Shown: positions 36,201 through 49,579 of the stretch, piece after piece
Layout of the letters: each line of letters begins with the position of its first letter
How positions within the stretch are numbered: position 1 is the stretch's first letter
Assembly (NCBI GenBank): GCA_013398275.1
Contig: VZSE01002916.1
Coordinates: 47,485-111,484, forward strand
DNA from: Promerops cafer
Taxonomy: Eukaryota > Chordata > Aves > Passeriformes > Nectariniidae
Length of the DNA: 64,000 nt
Reading direction: 5' to 3'
Translations under genes and position numbers: made by a program
The notes under the pieces: generated by a model
Told to the model about the DNA's origin: nothing
The model's input: the letters and a program-made list of their open reading frames with translations, nothing else
Databases searched by the model: none

Positions 36201-37488
36201 CTGGACCCAGCTGCTTCTGCTAAGGTGCAAACTCTCAATTCCATGCAGGTGGCTGCCAGCCATATCTTGCATGGTACAGACTGAATCTGCCATAGCCTTT
36301 GCATCAGTGTACCTCAGGGCTCTGAGGTTTTTTTTCCCCTTTATAATGTAGTATCAACTTTCACCAGCATTGGAAGAGAGCAGAAATGAATTCAGGGAGA
36401 AGCTTGGATACATGGGCAACGCTTGTAACTTTCCTTCTGTTGCATGGTAGAGTTTGGGTCATCTGTTTATCAAATAAGCACAGGATTTGTATAGGTCACA
36501 AAGTACAGACCACTCACTGGGAAGTCCTTGAGCTGCTGGAGATTAGGTTTTCTCTCTGCAGAAAGAGAAAAGAATCCCCATATCTGTGTGTGGAATCTGG
36601 GACCACTGCCCTGTGCTGCTTCCGTATTTTATTTTGAGGGGAAAACCAGTGATTCACTCCACTATCCACAGAGCACAATGCTCCTTCCATGCCTGCAGCT
36701 GGAGGGTGCTGCCTGACCCACATTCTGCACTGATCCAGCCCTGCTCATATCCACCCCGATGCCTGCGTAGGTGTGAGCTCCGTGCCACCACCCAAGGAGC
36801 TGCTTTTAAGGCTTTGCCTCAGCTGGCAGCTCTGAGGAGCTCAGCTTTTGGCATTTCTTCAGCCACAAAGAACAGAGCTGTCATGTGGCACTTGGAAGGA
36901 GATGTGCTCTCTGGACAAGATGAACCAAGAAAGCACCAGAGCTCCAGCACTATGTGCTGGCTTATTCAAAGAGCTTCTGTGAGAACTAGCTATGTTCTTG
37001 CTGATCTCGAAAAATGGGGCTGAGAAGGCGATTTGCCTTCTGTGACCAAAGGTCTTGGCTGACTCTGAGAGTGACAAAAGGGAGCATGGAATCTGTGGAC
37101 GTTTAGCTTTGGATTGTGGGATCCAGGTGGCTTGGAGATGCTGTGTACTGCCAAACAGCCAGTCCCTTCCACCACCCGCCTTAATGAAATGCTAAAAGTA
37201 TCCTCATTACATTACCCCAGCAGCACAAGGTCAAGAGGTGGAGGAGGCCATTCCCTGCCGTCACTCACCCCCTCCATGCAGCACGGCCACCATGATGGAT
37301 GGGAACCACGATGTCTGGCTGTTGCTGGCCTGGAACTCATGCTGGAGGTCCGTGAAGAAGACACCGATGCAGCAAGGGAAGCCCAGCGTCAGCCCCTGCA
37401 GCACCACTGCAGCCAGCAGGACCATCCATGCCCATCCCTGATCCTGGGGCTTGGCAGTGCTGTGTCCTGCTGCTTCTCCTTGGGACAT
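30240..37488 (-). CDS. SLC16A5: Monocarboxylate transporter 6 (MCT6)
   Basis: Four coding exons on the minus strand: 37488-37269, 34085-33942, 32956-32090 and 30481-30240, all phase-1 junctions, joining to 490 residues (human about 505). It is an MFS plasma-membrane transporter with about 12 helices. Human MCT6 moves bumetanide, nateglinide and similar organic anions (family knowledge). Visible hallmarks are the N-terminal MCT motif DQGWAWMVLL, then TLGFPCCIGVFF, FQASNSQTSWFPSI, GPLCSILVKRFGCRFAVMLGG and LGYYFVRWRTLANAMAS. A long cytoplasmic loop rich in Glu/Ser/Gln lies between helices 6 and 7. The C-terminal half has AALLISIIGFINIFIRP and FFLISAALFMG. The helix-8 position that is Asp in MCT1 is Asn here (FINIFIRP), as in human MCT6. 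A non-coding first exon probably lies upstream but was not identified. Confidence 0.94.
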
Positions 37489-40400
37489 GATATCTCCGTT
37501 CTCCTCTAAGCCAGCCTGCTGAGGAAGGGAGTGCAGCTACCATGCAACCCTCAGCCCAGCAAACAGGCCTTCAGGGAAGAGCTGATGGTGTTCCTGAGGC
37601 TCAGAGCACCAGTGTGTCCCACACCTTTCCCAGCTGACACTCTTGACTTCTTGCTCTGCATTTCTTCCAGCACCTCCCTTCCTTCTCACTACAGGATCCT
37701 GGCACCAGATTGTTTAAGAAACCACTGCCTTCTCCTTTTATATTTCACAAGACTGTGACCACAGCCAGGTAGAGGACAGGACCACACCTCCTCTGAGGTA
37801 TGAATTGGCTTTACCTAGTTCCGCCCTTATTTTCCCTTTCACCTGCTTTCATCATATGGAGTCCCCTTGCTGGCAGTTGCTAAGGTCACTCAGTCCCTGT
37901 GCCGAGGAGGAAAAACTGCAAATGCCAAGTAAAATAGAAACGTATAAAGGTTATGTGTCACAGCAGAGGCTCAGTGTGAACCTTTCAGGAAAACTACACG
38001 TACCTACAAAGTGCTGGTGGTGAAAAAACATTTTAAAAGCCATTAATTAATTAGAATCCAGTGATGGCAGATAGGCTTTTGCTTTACCTCTCTAGATCTA
38101 GAGCTGCTTCTGAGAGATCCCTGTTTGGATTTCTCTGAGACTGACAGCACGAAATGTATAGCAATAGCATTCCACATCCTTTCCACATGAATGAACATGC
38201 ATAAAATAATAATCTCTGGCAGCTGGATGAGCTCATAAAAAGTGCCTATAAGGTTACTGCACAGCACAATATTTACTTAGCACTCAAATAGTGTTTTTTC
38301 CCTAAAACAGCAGCTGCATTTAGGTTTTGTGTGCACCTTTACAGATGAATAATAGTTTGATTTTGCTCATAATTTCAAATATGCCATGGTGGCAGAAAGT
38401 TAATTTCGTACCTCAGGCTGAGACCAGAATTTGTCAAACGAAGGGCGGCACCGTGTGGCTGCGGCTCATCCCCTGTGTACGCAGCCCGGTCAGCTCATGG
38501 CCCACGATCAGACCCTTCTGCTTCAGTAGCAACTACAGGCTTTGATGGTCTTTTGCAATATTAACCTAGGCATCATTTCTGTAAACAGGGCTCTTATGCT
38601 GGCTGGCTCACAGCCAGAAAATGAAAAAAAAGAAGGCTGGGAGCAGAGGGGGCCCGTGGGAAGGGGCTCTGAGATGCAAATCACGGTGGTGGTGCTCAGC
38701 ACACTTTAATCCTTTGTCCAATTTAGCTGGGCGTAGATAATGCAACTAATTCAAGTGCTTGTCTCTGTGGTGTGAATTAGCTGGATGACAGCCTAAAACC
38801 TCTCCCCGGCAACAGCAAACCTGCAAAAAAAAGGCAGAAGCACAGCTCTTCTTTGTTCCCAGTTGCCCTGTCCAACTTTTGAGTTTGTCCAGCAGATTCC
38901 TGGCTCCACTCACATCTCTCTGGGCGCCTGCTTACGGGGGAGGACTTTCCAGTGGGGCTGCAGACCCCATGGCTTTCATCCACCTTCTGCCCCTGGCTGC
39001 AGGATACATTTTCCCCCGGGCAGCCCAACCTGCACAGTCTCTGCAAGGACCCTGGGGATGTGCTGCCAGGCGCCACACGACCTCCTCACTGCCTCCTCGA
39101 TGCCTCCTTTACAAAGGTAAAGGAACAAGTTTTTTCCAGCTCTGGCTTAGGCGGCTGTGCCACACCGAGCAAGAGCAGCGCCGCAAACCTTTGGATTAAC
39201 CCTTCCAAGGTATCCAGATAGATTGGATGGTGTGAAAGTGGAGGGCTGGTGTGTGTTGTCCTGTGCACGTGGGCTTGATGCTCTCAGGCAACCTGCTCCT
39301 GGTGTGGAGCAATGAAAGTGACAGGACTGAGACACCTGTGAAACACAGGCAGATTTTCACACGCACGTGATCATCCCATATTAGTAGCGTTGGGAATAGG
39401 ATTGGAGTTCACAGCAACAGCCACTCCTGGGTGCCTCCTGCAAACAGTGTGCTTTTGTTGGGAGCAGGTGAACAGTGCAAAGGTGCTTCTCTCTACCAGC
39501 CTGTGGAGCACCTGAGGACACGAGTGCCCTGGATGGGACACAGGGAACAACTGCCTGTTTCACTCTTTCTCTCCAGCTACTCTTTGACAGTCACTGTCTG
39601 CCCTGATAAGCTAATCCTCTCTCGTTCATGTCTGAATGTTATTTCTTCTTCCAGTGATCCCCAAGACATCAGCATCCAAACCTTGTATTTCCCTAGCTGT
39701 TGTGAAGCAGCCCTGGTAGCTGTTGTTTATGGCAGCAGACCAGGAATGCTCACAGATTGACTCTCCCTGCTTCTTCTGTGCCTCAGTTTCCCTCAGCTCC
39801 AATGGGGGACAAAGACCTGCTGGCATAAGGGCTCCTGGCTGCTCCCTGCAAGGACAAGGAGCCCTTTATGCCAAGAGACACAACGGCCTGGGGCATTTAT
39901 GTAGCTCACCTCAAAGGAAGAGGTTTATATTTCACAAATTCAGGTTTATGTTATGCAAATAATGATATTTATAGTCTTTGGTGAGAGCTTGTAGCTGGTG
40001 GCACCTCTGCAGGGAGATGAGCAGCCCACTTCTTCTCTGGAGCCACTGAGGAGGAAGACCCAGCCACAGGGTCCAGCAGGGAAGTCAGGAGTGTGACCGG
40101 GGGGATGCAGAACCACTGCCCAAAGCAATGGGGCTTGGAGGGGTGTTCAGAGACTGGAAAATGCCTGCAGCTTGAGACCAGGAATGGGAATGGAGAAGAA
40201 GGTTTCTTGCACCTTCCTGCCATTGAGTTCAGCCCTGGGATGCACTGGACACATATTTTATGAATGTGTGAAGTAAGCTGCATGTACAGAACATGTTTAC
40301 TGTAAACTGAGCAGGGTGGTAAACTGCTTTTTGGGATCACCCAGTGTCTGTTGAGGGTAGGAAAGCCAAGCACTTGTCTTGGTAAATACTTTTATAAGTG

Positions 40401-43400
40401 ACTTTTAAAGTACCTTTTCATCCTGAGACCATGGCTTGCTTTGTCATCCTCTCCCCTGTAGCTTTTATTATATCCCAGCTGACTTCTCCAAGGTCATCCA
40501 GTGAGGTGACAGCAGAGAATCCAGATTTAGCTCTGATTAAAGCATCAGCCCAAGTGGTGCAGCCTGGCCCAGTGCTACAGGCTTGTCTCTGCTGGATGTC
40601 ACTTGTCAGCAGTTGGTTGCAGCCTTCAGGGGACAGGCTGTGCTTGGGGCATGGTGGAGGTGGCTGCAAGTCCCCTGCTGTCTCCCTGTCCTTACCAGCA
40701 TGTTAAAGCTTCGCAAACCAGCCCTGTGCTCAGGAGCCTCAGCAGCAGCTTTGGAGCTTAAAAATTTGGTTTAGTGGTGGCCTTGGTAGTGCTGGGTTAA
40801 TGGTTGGACTCAATAATCTTAAAGGTATTTTCCAGCCTTTGGTTGGAAATGGTTCTGCGATTCTTTGTGGCTGGAAACCAAAGTGCAAATGCCTCAGAGC
40901 TTGCAAATCACACTTGAGAAAGACCAGTTGAATTTGTTCCAGAGATCCAGATTAGCAAATCCTCTGGCAGATTAATTCTTGCAGAGGAAGTGTGGGGGGT
41001 TGTTTGGTTTTGGGTTTTGTTTTTGTCTAAAGCAAGGGAAATTAAGTGACATTTCACCTATGGGATTGCAGAGCACTTTGTGGCAGGGAGGTGTTCCTGC
41101 CGCAGGTTCAGTCACAAATTAAACTCTTGCTCTGATCCATCTCTGGAATGTATACAGACCCAACAGAAACCGAGGTCTCAGAGCACCTGAAAACAGGTTC
41201 CTGAGGCTGTGACAGGATCTGAACAACCCTGGCAAAATGCCTTTAGACCAGCTCTGCTAGTACTGAGAAAATGGTGCTGTGCCAAGGATGGAGGAACTGC
41301 TGGTTTATACTGACTGTCCCAAGCAGTTCCCATAGCGTCACTCCCACATCCTCTCCCCGTAAAAGGGATCAGGGTCCTGCCTGCACTAATTCATCTTAAT
41401 TAGCCTGACCAGCCTCATCTGTGTCCTCCTCCCACACCCCCTCCATCCTATTTGCTCCCCAGCGGCATTTAAGTCCAGATCCTTGCATGGATTGCTTTTT
41501 GTTGAGTTTCACTGCTTCTTTCTGCTCTCCTGGGCTGGCTTTGGTTCTGCCTGGCTGTTTTGTGCTCATTAATGACTGACAATGTAGGTATAAGACCAGG
41601 TGAGAAATCCTCCTTTTGGGACTAGGTTTAATGGCTATTAGCCAGTGCTGGGATAACACGGCTTAGCCTGGAGATGGGAAATGGGAGCTGAGGAGGCAGC
41701 TGGCACCAGAGCATGCACTGACAGCTCCCACTGGCCTGCAGGAATTCAGCAAGTTGTGGCTTGTCACTCATCTTTATCCCGGTGGTAGATCTCTGGCTGG
41801 TGGACTGCAGGTGGTTTGTGTGTATGCTGGTCCTTGCCCTCCTGACTGCTACCATCCCCTCTGGTCCCCAGCTGGCCCAGAGCCTGTGCTTTGTGTACAA
41901 AGTGTGGTGCCAAGAAGGGCAACATTCCCTGAGGCAATGGGTCTCTGAGATGAGTCTGAGAAAGACATTGCATAAACGCACGCTGAAGGTGGCTTTGGAA
42001 GCGGCTCTGGTTCATGCTGTGTGACACCCTAGCCTGCCACACTGCCCTGGCCTGCCCTGGGAGTGGTCAGAGAGGGACCAGTGGTGGCATGGAGTATCTG
42101 AACAGATGGAGGTCCTTGCTAGGAACCTGTCTGAAGTTACTGAGGATATCTGGAAGCTGCTGGTGCTTTTCTTCCAGTAGTTGCCTGCATTTAGGAAGAT
42201 GAGGGTGGGGGGTGGGGGTTGTTCCTGGGAGAATTAGGGTTTTCAAGAAATTAAGTTACCTTGTCATTAGCTGCAGGAAGACTCCTGCAGTAGGTGAGGA
42301 TGTGACAGAGGAAGGGAGAAGTGGGATGTGATGCAACTGTGGGTACAGTCTAGCCCTGCTGCAGGGCATCTCTTTAATAGATTGACATTTTGATCCTGAG
42401 CAGTGGCTGAAGGTTCCCTCTAACAAGCTTTTAAATTTTCATTTAAATTGGCTTTTATTAATAAGGAATAAGGGACTCATTGGGAGTAGGATCTAGAAAA
42501 GTGTTTCCTTGCGGCTGTCTGCTGGATCCATGGAACAGGTGGAGGAGGTTGTGGGGGGTTGAAGGTGTTCAGCCAGAAATTTTGAAGCATGGTTTTTAGG
42601 AAGCCAGCTGGTTTTTGAGCTCCAGCTATTCAGCTTTGGCTCTTTAGCTCTCAGCAGATGCTCTGCCATCCCAGCCAGGCCCTGCTCAGATCTCCTGTCC
42701 AAGGAAGATGTGCTGCTCTGAGGAAGATATAGGTGATGCTGAAAGGTCACAACAGGGTAGGAGAGAAGATACAGCAACTTAATGCTGACACTGAGGCTCT
42801 TCCTGCCCATACCTAGAGGGATCAGGATGTTCAGTTTTGTGATTTCTGGAAAAGGAAAGGCAGGAACTCTTTATCCCAGTGGGAAGTGCAGGTCCCTGTG
42901 TGCCTTAGGGTCATATGGTTGGGAGGGTATGGAAACAGCAAAACGTGGCCTTGAGCCTTTGTTTCATGGGCAAATCCCCTTTGGTTTGGCAAATATGACC
43001 CTCTCCTTCTTACTTTTTACATGTTTCTTTGTATTAAAATTTTAGATTAAAACACATTGGAACATTAGGTTGAGGATGACCATTTATTAGGTATTTTCTA
43101 TCCATCTAGTGTCTAATCTGCTTGCTTTTCTAAGACATCTTGAACTCAGTGCCCAGGTTAAAGGCCTGTCTCCTTGCTTGGTTGCTCAAATGGTTTTCCT
43201 CATTTTTAGACACTGTCATTTGAATTCATCAAGATCACTGGTGCATGTTTTCCTGGCTGTGGTAAAGGACCTGCTGCCCAGATGGCCCTGAGCTCAAGGA
43301 TATTCTTAGTGACACAGAGACCAGTTGAGTTCTCAGCTCACTGGTGAAACTTGAGAACTCAGTGGACTTCAGACTGCTGATGGACTTGGTTCAGACTCCC

Positions 43401-46200
43401 ATCTGCTGAAGTCTGGGAAACACCTAGGAGAGATGGAGGCCTCTAGTAGGAAATATTACCAGAAGGTCAAATATATTTTGAGATAAGCCTTTGCTCATCT
43501 GTTACACCACAATCTGAAGGTAATTACTAGGGCATTGCAACTCTTTCTTTACTGTGGTTTGGAGTAATGAATGTGTTTCTCCAGCCTGGAAAGCAAGAGG
43601 GTATGTGCTGGTTATTTACCCATGTGAAAGTTGGCTTAAACCATCAATAACTGCCTCAAAACCAGATCTAGGTGGAAGGACATGGCCAAGGTCCTTGTTT
43701 CCCAAACAAGTTAGTAAGCTGAGTTGAAAATGTCTTCAGGCTTCCTGTCTGCAGACAGATCTGGCTTGGTTACTTTGTTCCGGGTGAGGGTGGGCGGTAA
43801 GTGACGAATTGACCTTCGTCTGTGTGTGAGAGCCTGAGGCAGAGCAGGAAAGCCTGTGGAGGGGTTGTGCAAGATGCATGTATGGCTGTGGCAGGACCTC
43901 TGCACCACTGCATTTCACCCTCCCATGTGTGCAGAGGGGAAATGCAGCCTCAGTTTCCACTGCATTTTGCTGGAGCCCCAGGCCAAGCAGTTGGATGCTG
44001 ATAGGTGCTTGACACTGTTAAAACCCTTTCCTATCTTTAATGTCGATTACTATTTCCTCTTTGTCCAGGACACCAGCAGGCAGGCCAGAAAAAACAATTA
44101 ATTAATTGCGTTCCAGGCAAAACTGTCAGGGGCAAGGTGACCTGCCAGCTGGGGTGACTAATGGGAGTGTTGTGGGGAGGTGAGAACCAGCCCCAGGGAG
44201 CCTGGTGGGCCCTGGCCACAGCCTGGGGGACAAGAGGGAGCCTGAGCCTCTCTTTCCAGAGGAGGATGTAAAATTGCTCCTTTTATGGGCTTTCCAATGC
44301 AGAAAAATATGATGAGGGATTTTCAAGTCCCTCTGCCATAGCTTAGTGCATGCACTACCTACTGACTTTACTCTGGCTATCAGAAAATCTGTGATGTTTC
44401 ATCACTCATCTTTCCCCCAAGCACCTGGCAAAGACACATGGAGAATTTTTTCTGCCTAGCTGTCTCTGGGGGTAGGAGGGACCAAATCCTGCTATAGGCA
44501 GGTACAAAATCCTTTGGGTGTTTTTGTGGGGCCATTCACCTCCTGCCTTGGTGGTGACACAGCCCCATGGACAGAGCCCCTCACTCACAGGAGTTGCTTG
44601 TCCCTGGGGATGTGCCTTCACTGGGTATCCCACATCTTCTTGGGGCAACGGCATTTGGAGGCAGCCTGGGGTGCTCTGATCAACCCAGACAAGAGTCAGG
44701 GCCATAACCCTCTGCTGAGGCCAGTTCTGCTGCAAACCATCCCCCCTTTCCCTTCTGCTGCTGCAGCAGCTCTAGAGCAGCCTGGGTTTGGCAACAAGGA
44801 GAGCTGAGCTTTGGGCTCCTGGCAGCAGCAGGACCAGCACATTAAGAGCTGATGTACAGGGTTGATTTTTATTTCGGGTAAGTTAACATGCACTGCCAAT
44901 CCTGAATAACCTCTCATCACTTGGTAATACTGAGGCATCACTGGTTTCCTGCAGCAAGTAAAGAAATTAATTTTTAAAGGAGTTAATATGTTTCACAGCC
45001 TTGGTTGGGAAAGTGAGGGATGGTGCAAAGACATGGCAGCTCCAGCTTGCTGTTTCTGTTGGAGCCACTGAGTAATGCTTGTGTCTCCTGTGTGGTGACA
45101 TGGCATTGTGTTAGAGGAGCCACCTGCCTGGCAGATTTGGAGCTGGTTAAAGGTCCTGCAAAAAGTCTTTTCCAGCTTATGCGGCCTTATAGGACAGCCC
45201 TAAGGTGGGGTAGCAGGGAGGTTATGGAATTATGTAAATGCTGGCTGTAACCTGAATTTCTGCTGACAAGCCCTCCCTGATGAACAAATACGTGTGTGGT
45301 GTCAGCAGTGCCAGCCCTGCAGTTTCCGCCTCTGCCCAGGACTCTGCTAGGACTTGAAGTGTGGCTTTCCTCTGGGCAAATTCACTGGCCTTGCAGACCT
45401 GCAGTCAGGTCTGGGATAGAAGAATGGGTCAAGAGGTTTGAAAATACTGTCTTAAGTCATGCTGTGTGGTGACTTGGCTCAGCCATGGTTTCTGGTGAGC
45501 TCCCTGTGTCGGGAGAGTCTCATCCTCTTCCACTGTGCTGGTGTTAAACCCTGGTTTGGGGATGTGTCAGCCCATCCGTGCTCTGTGGCTTTGAGGGTCT
45601 TGTGGCAGTGAAGATGGAGACTGGCAGCCTTCAGAGTACCCCCAGAAGGCAACAGCCACTTGTAATCAGGAGTAGGATTAACTCAATCCAAGACTTCCCA
45701 TTCTTTATTTGTGTCCTTGCTCTTCCTTTTAACTGTGTTGGGCCTGAATTGCCAATGTCATCCAACTTCTGGCAGCACCAAAGCTGAAACAGTCAGACCC
45801 TTCCTCCATGTGGTCCAGTGTTGAGTAGGGGTTTAGCAAATGACAGCTGACCAAAAAAATCCTCTTCCTGTTTTAGCTACTCACATTTAGAGGTTGTATT
45901 AATGTTCTACTTGCTTGTGGTTATCAGTGGAAATGGTTAGGATAAATGTGGAATTTGAAATTATTTTATAGACGAAAACATCAGAAACAAGCTTCAGTTG
46001 TACCTTTATCCCTGAAAGCAGCCTAGGAGGACTCCAGAATCTCATTAGATTCTCCTTTTGACAAGTGATTGTTAGAAGTGAAGCCAGAAGCAAGTGCCCA
46101 GTCTACACATTTCTTCCCCCACAATGCAGTATCTGTGTAGTGCAGGCAAACCAGCAGGCTGCAGACTGCCCTTCAACCTTTTCAAACCCATTTCAGAATT
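37489..46200. other. Large intergenic region between SLC16A5 and KCTD2
   Basis: About 8.7 kb without a gene I recognise. The part nearest SLC16A5 should hold its promoter and 5'UTR exon, but there is no CpG island to mark it. A CR1 LINE 3' end lies at 40763-40868. The other open frames are short, lack domains and have no supporting splice structure. Confidence 0.5.
40763..40868 (+). repeat. CR1 LINE 3' end
   Basis: Shows the typical avian CR1 tail: GGTTTAGTGGTGGCCTTGGT, GCTGGGTTAATGGTTGGACT, CAATAATCTTAAAGGTATTT, then a decayed ATTCTATGA-type end. Plus orientation. Confidence 0.85.
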
Positions 46201-49200
46201 TTTATTGGAAAAAAAATAATCACAGCATCTCAACTGTTATTCAAACACATTTAATAAACAAAGAGAAACAGTAGCAAAGGGCACTGACACGTGACAAACT
46301 GTACAAAACCTCCGGGTAGGAGCCCATGGCCCGGCTGCTCTGGCCCCTGCCCTGCAGCCAACCAGGCCCCCTTCGCCTCAGCCCACTCAGTCACCCCTGA
46401 GAAAAATCAGTTTTTAAAAATGTGCAGAAACAAAGACACTTCAAGAGGTTATTTCCAGTCTTGCCATAATGGGACAATTTAGGCCACTGGGAAAGTTTTT
46501 TAAAAAAACCAAACCAACGCTCCATTCCCAGGATTAATGCTTTAAAGTGAACCTTCCCAAGAGGCATAAGCACTCTTGGACAGCCAGTAGATCTACCCCT
46601 GCTCTCCTACTCTACTCACCACAACATGCTACACTTTTTTTAGAGTGAACGGGACAAATTTCATCCTAATTCAGCACTAATTTTGATATAGTTGTGACTG
46701 AGTGAAAGGCAATGGAAGGAAAAGCCCTGTTTGAGCACAGAAGGGATGCAACTGGTGCATAATGCTGAGACCAGCCCTATCTCAGGGTAAAAGTGGCCTA
46801 GCACAGTCAGGGAAAGAGAATCCTTCACTTGGAATGTACCTGTTCTGGATGGACTTCATGCCTGGTCCTAAATATCAACCAAAAACTTGAGCATCCAGTA
46901 CCAATGATTGGTTTTCTACCATAAACTTGTTCTGCTGAACTTCAAAGGACCGTGCAATGGAACTCAAAGAGTCCATGGTCCCCTGGCACCTTCTCACTGC
47001 CAAAAGCAGAAAGGGAAAACCAAGATGGAACTCTGATCTTTCTTGTGCTCATCAGTTAAGCAGCTGTGCCATTCAGCTGCTAATGGTCACTTTTAGGCTC
47101 TCTCTGGCTCAGAGGGGAGAGCGATAGCATCATTGCATCAGGCAAGCCTCCAGTGGGCTTCACCATGTGTGGCATTTTTGGTGACACAAAGAAGCCAGGG
47201 AAGTGTTTGTTATTCTTATCTACTTGAGCTGTACTGGACAGAAAGTCTCCCTCAGCAGCCAGTGTTGCTTTGAGTTCCACGGTTTAACAAGGCGCTCAGC
47301 TGGTATCAATGTGACAAACACAGCCTGACCAGTTCCTGTTGCCTTTAGTTTGGTATTTCTTAACCAGTTCCCAAAAACTCCCTCCTCTGAGGAAGGGGAA
47401 TAAGACAAACGAGAGAGTTAAAGGGCTTTTCAGGCTGCTAACTTGCATACATGTGCTTCTTGATTTCTTAGCTATGAGCACAGACAGTGGCTGAGGCTAC
47501 AGGATACGGACAGAGGAGGGAGATCTGTACACATCACAGTGTTGTTCAGGCCCAGCCAAGGTGTGTAGTCTGATCACACCAACACCAGCTCACCACATTA
47601 TAAACAGGGCAGATGGAGGGAAGCAGAGCTGGGTTTTTCAGTGTGATGGAAAGCAGAGCTGTGATTCAACAGCCTGTCACTGACACAACGTAAATTCAAA
47701 GACATTTGGCACAGTCTGTTGTTACCAGGACTAATCTAGCACAGACAATTAACCAGTCTGTCTTGAGAATGAGGCAAAGGCTCCACCGGAGGAGGTACAC
47801 TGGCAAAGCAGGATGGAGGACAGGGAAGAGGACATGCAGAAGGACTGGAGAGAGGCAGAGCACAGCGGTGCCACTCAGTGTCTTTGCTGCACATCTTGGT
47901 CGCTGAACTGGTTGTTGGACTGTTGGTAGGACCCTCTCAGCAACAAGTGGTTAAGATGGAAAACCTGCCTAATTCTGTGTCAAAACTTTCAGGAGAAGAT
48001 GGGTAGCTGAAGCCCTCCAGAAAGGAGCCCAACCCCTCAGTCCAGGTGAGGAATTTTCTGGTAGCTTATTGAGAAACATCTGCTCTGAGCTTGTCAATGT
48101 CTGAATTCCAGCATCTCTGAAGCTTTGCTGTAATGTCAGTTTGGGACTTGACTGAAAATGACCCGAGTGCCAGGACACCCGGGCTACAAAGAACAAAGCC
48201 AAGGTGAAAGGGGAAAAACATGCAGCAAATTCCTATGAAATTCCATTTACCAGACTAGGAGGGACATGCCCTCGGTTAGGGGTGGCACAGAATAACAGAG
48301 GGGAACCAGTGACTGCAGTTTGGCTAAGATTAGAATTCAAGAGAGGCACAAACGAACATTTTGCACATCCATCCAAGGCATTCCAAAAAAAAAAAAAAAA
48401 AGGAAAGAAAAGTCACAAAAGTTGACACAACACTTTGGACAAGAAACATTACAATAGTTTGGCAACTTTTCACCAAACCCCCCCACCCCAGCTCTGTGAT
48501 GTCCCTCTGTAATTTAAGGTGATCTCTTAAAGGTGGGGACATGAGGGGGCTGCAGGTAAATCACTGCGTGTAAATAGGGGATCTCCTCCGCAAAGGATCT
48601 CGTGGGTCAGACAAACCTACCTGCTTGGTACAGTACAAAAGAAGTTCTGCCTGAAGCCCTCCCTGGTGAGAGGGAAGGAGACAGAGCCCACACTGCTGGA
48701 GACAAACAAGGCAAAGCTGAACTTGGCAGCAGCAAGTCCCTAAACCTTTTAACTTTGCACCAGGCTAAGATATGGCCATGGCAGGGTACTGGAGGGGAAG
48801 ATGTCACCCCTCTTCCTCTGTGGAGAAGTGTAAAGGACAGGATTTTATCACTCTATCACTATTTTGGGTGAACACAGGCCTCTTTGTTTATGCATGCAAA
48901 GTAATGGGCTTTGGAAAATACCAGGAGCCCATAGGGAATAGTGTTACCAGTGAGACCTGTGTCAGATGGACACACAACTCCTCTCCCCTCAGATCTAAAC
49001 TCAGCTCTTAGGTATTGAACAAGGAACAAATACAAAGCAAGGATGGAAAAGTTTGTGTGGGTTTTTTAGGAGTGGTTGTTTTGTTCCTCCATTTAAAGCC
49101 CCGTTCTTCAGATTTGGGGGAGAAGGGGGGAGCACTGCAAGGTCCCTGCAATTTTCTGGTGGCAGACCTGGGTACAAGAAATGGCACAGCTCAAATATGG

Positions 49201-49579
49201 ACCTTCCCACCTACAGCAGCCTGTGGAAGGTGGGATTGATTACAAGGGCCTGAGGACCTGAGCAACCTTCACAAAGGCTCCGACTGGGAATCCGGCCCAG
49301 CCATTGTCGGAAAAATGCGATACAGCGCTGGCCAAGTAAATAAAACAAATACTTGTGGAAAGGACTATCCAGCTGGAAGAGTCTTTTCCTTTCTTGGTTT
49401 CCAGGGTAAGAAAAGAGCCTTTGGTTATGACCAAAATTATTTGCCATTGGCAGGACAGGCTTGGCTTTGCTTTGCTTAGCTTGGTTATTGTACAAGGGCT
49501 GGGTTGCTCTGTGGAGAGATGCTCTGCCCAGCTGGACTGTCCTGTGACATCCGGGAGTTTAATGGAGTGGACACTTGAA
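46201..49579 (-). other. Probable KCTD2 3'UTR
   Basis: Downstream of the KCTD2 stop on its strand, with no competing gene. A minus-strand AATAAA lies at 46206-46201 and would give a 3.4-kb 3'UTR. KCTD2 in mammals also has a long 3'UTR (from memory). An A-tract occurs at about 48386-48402. Shorter UTR forms are possible. Confidence 0.45.
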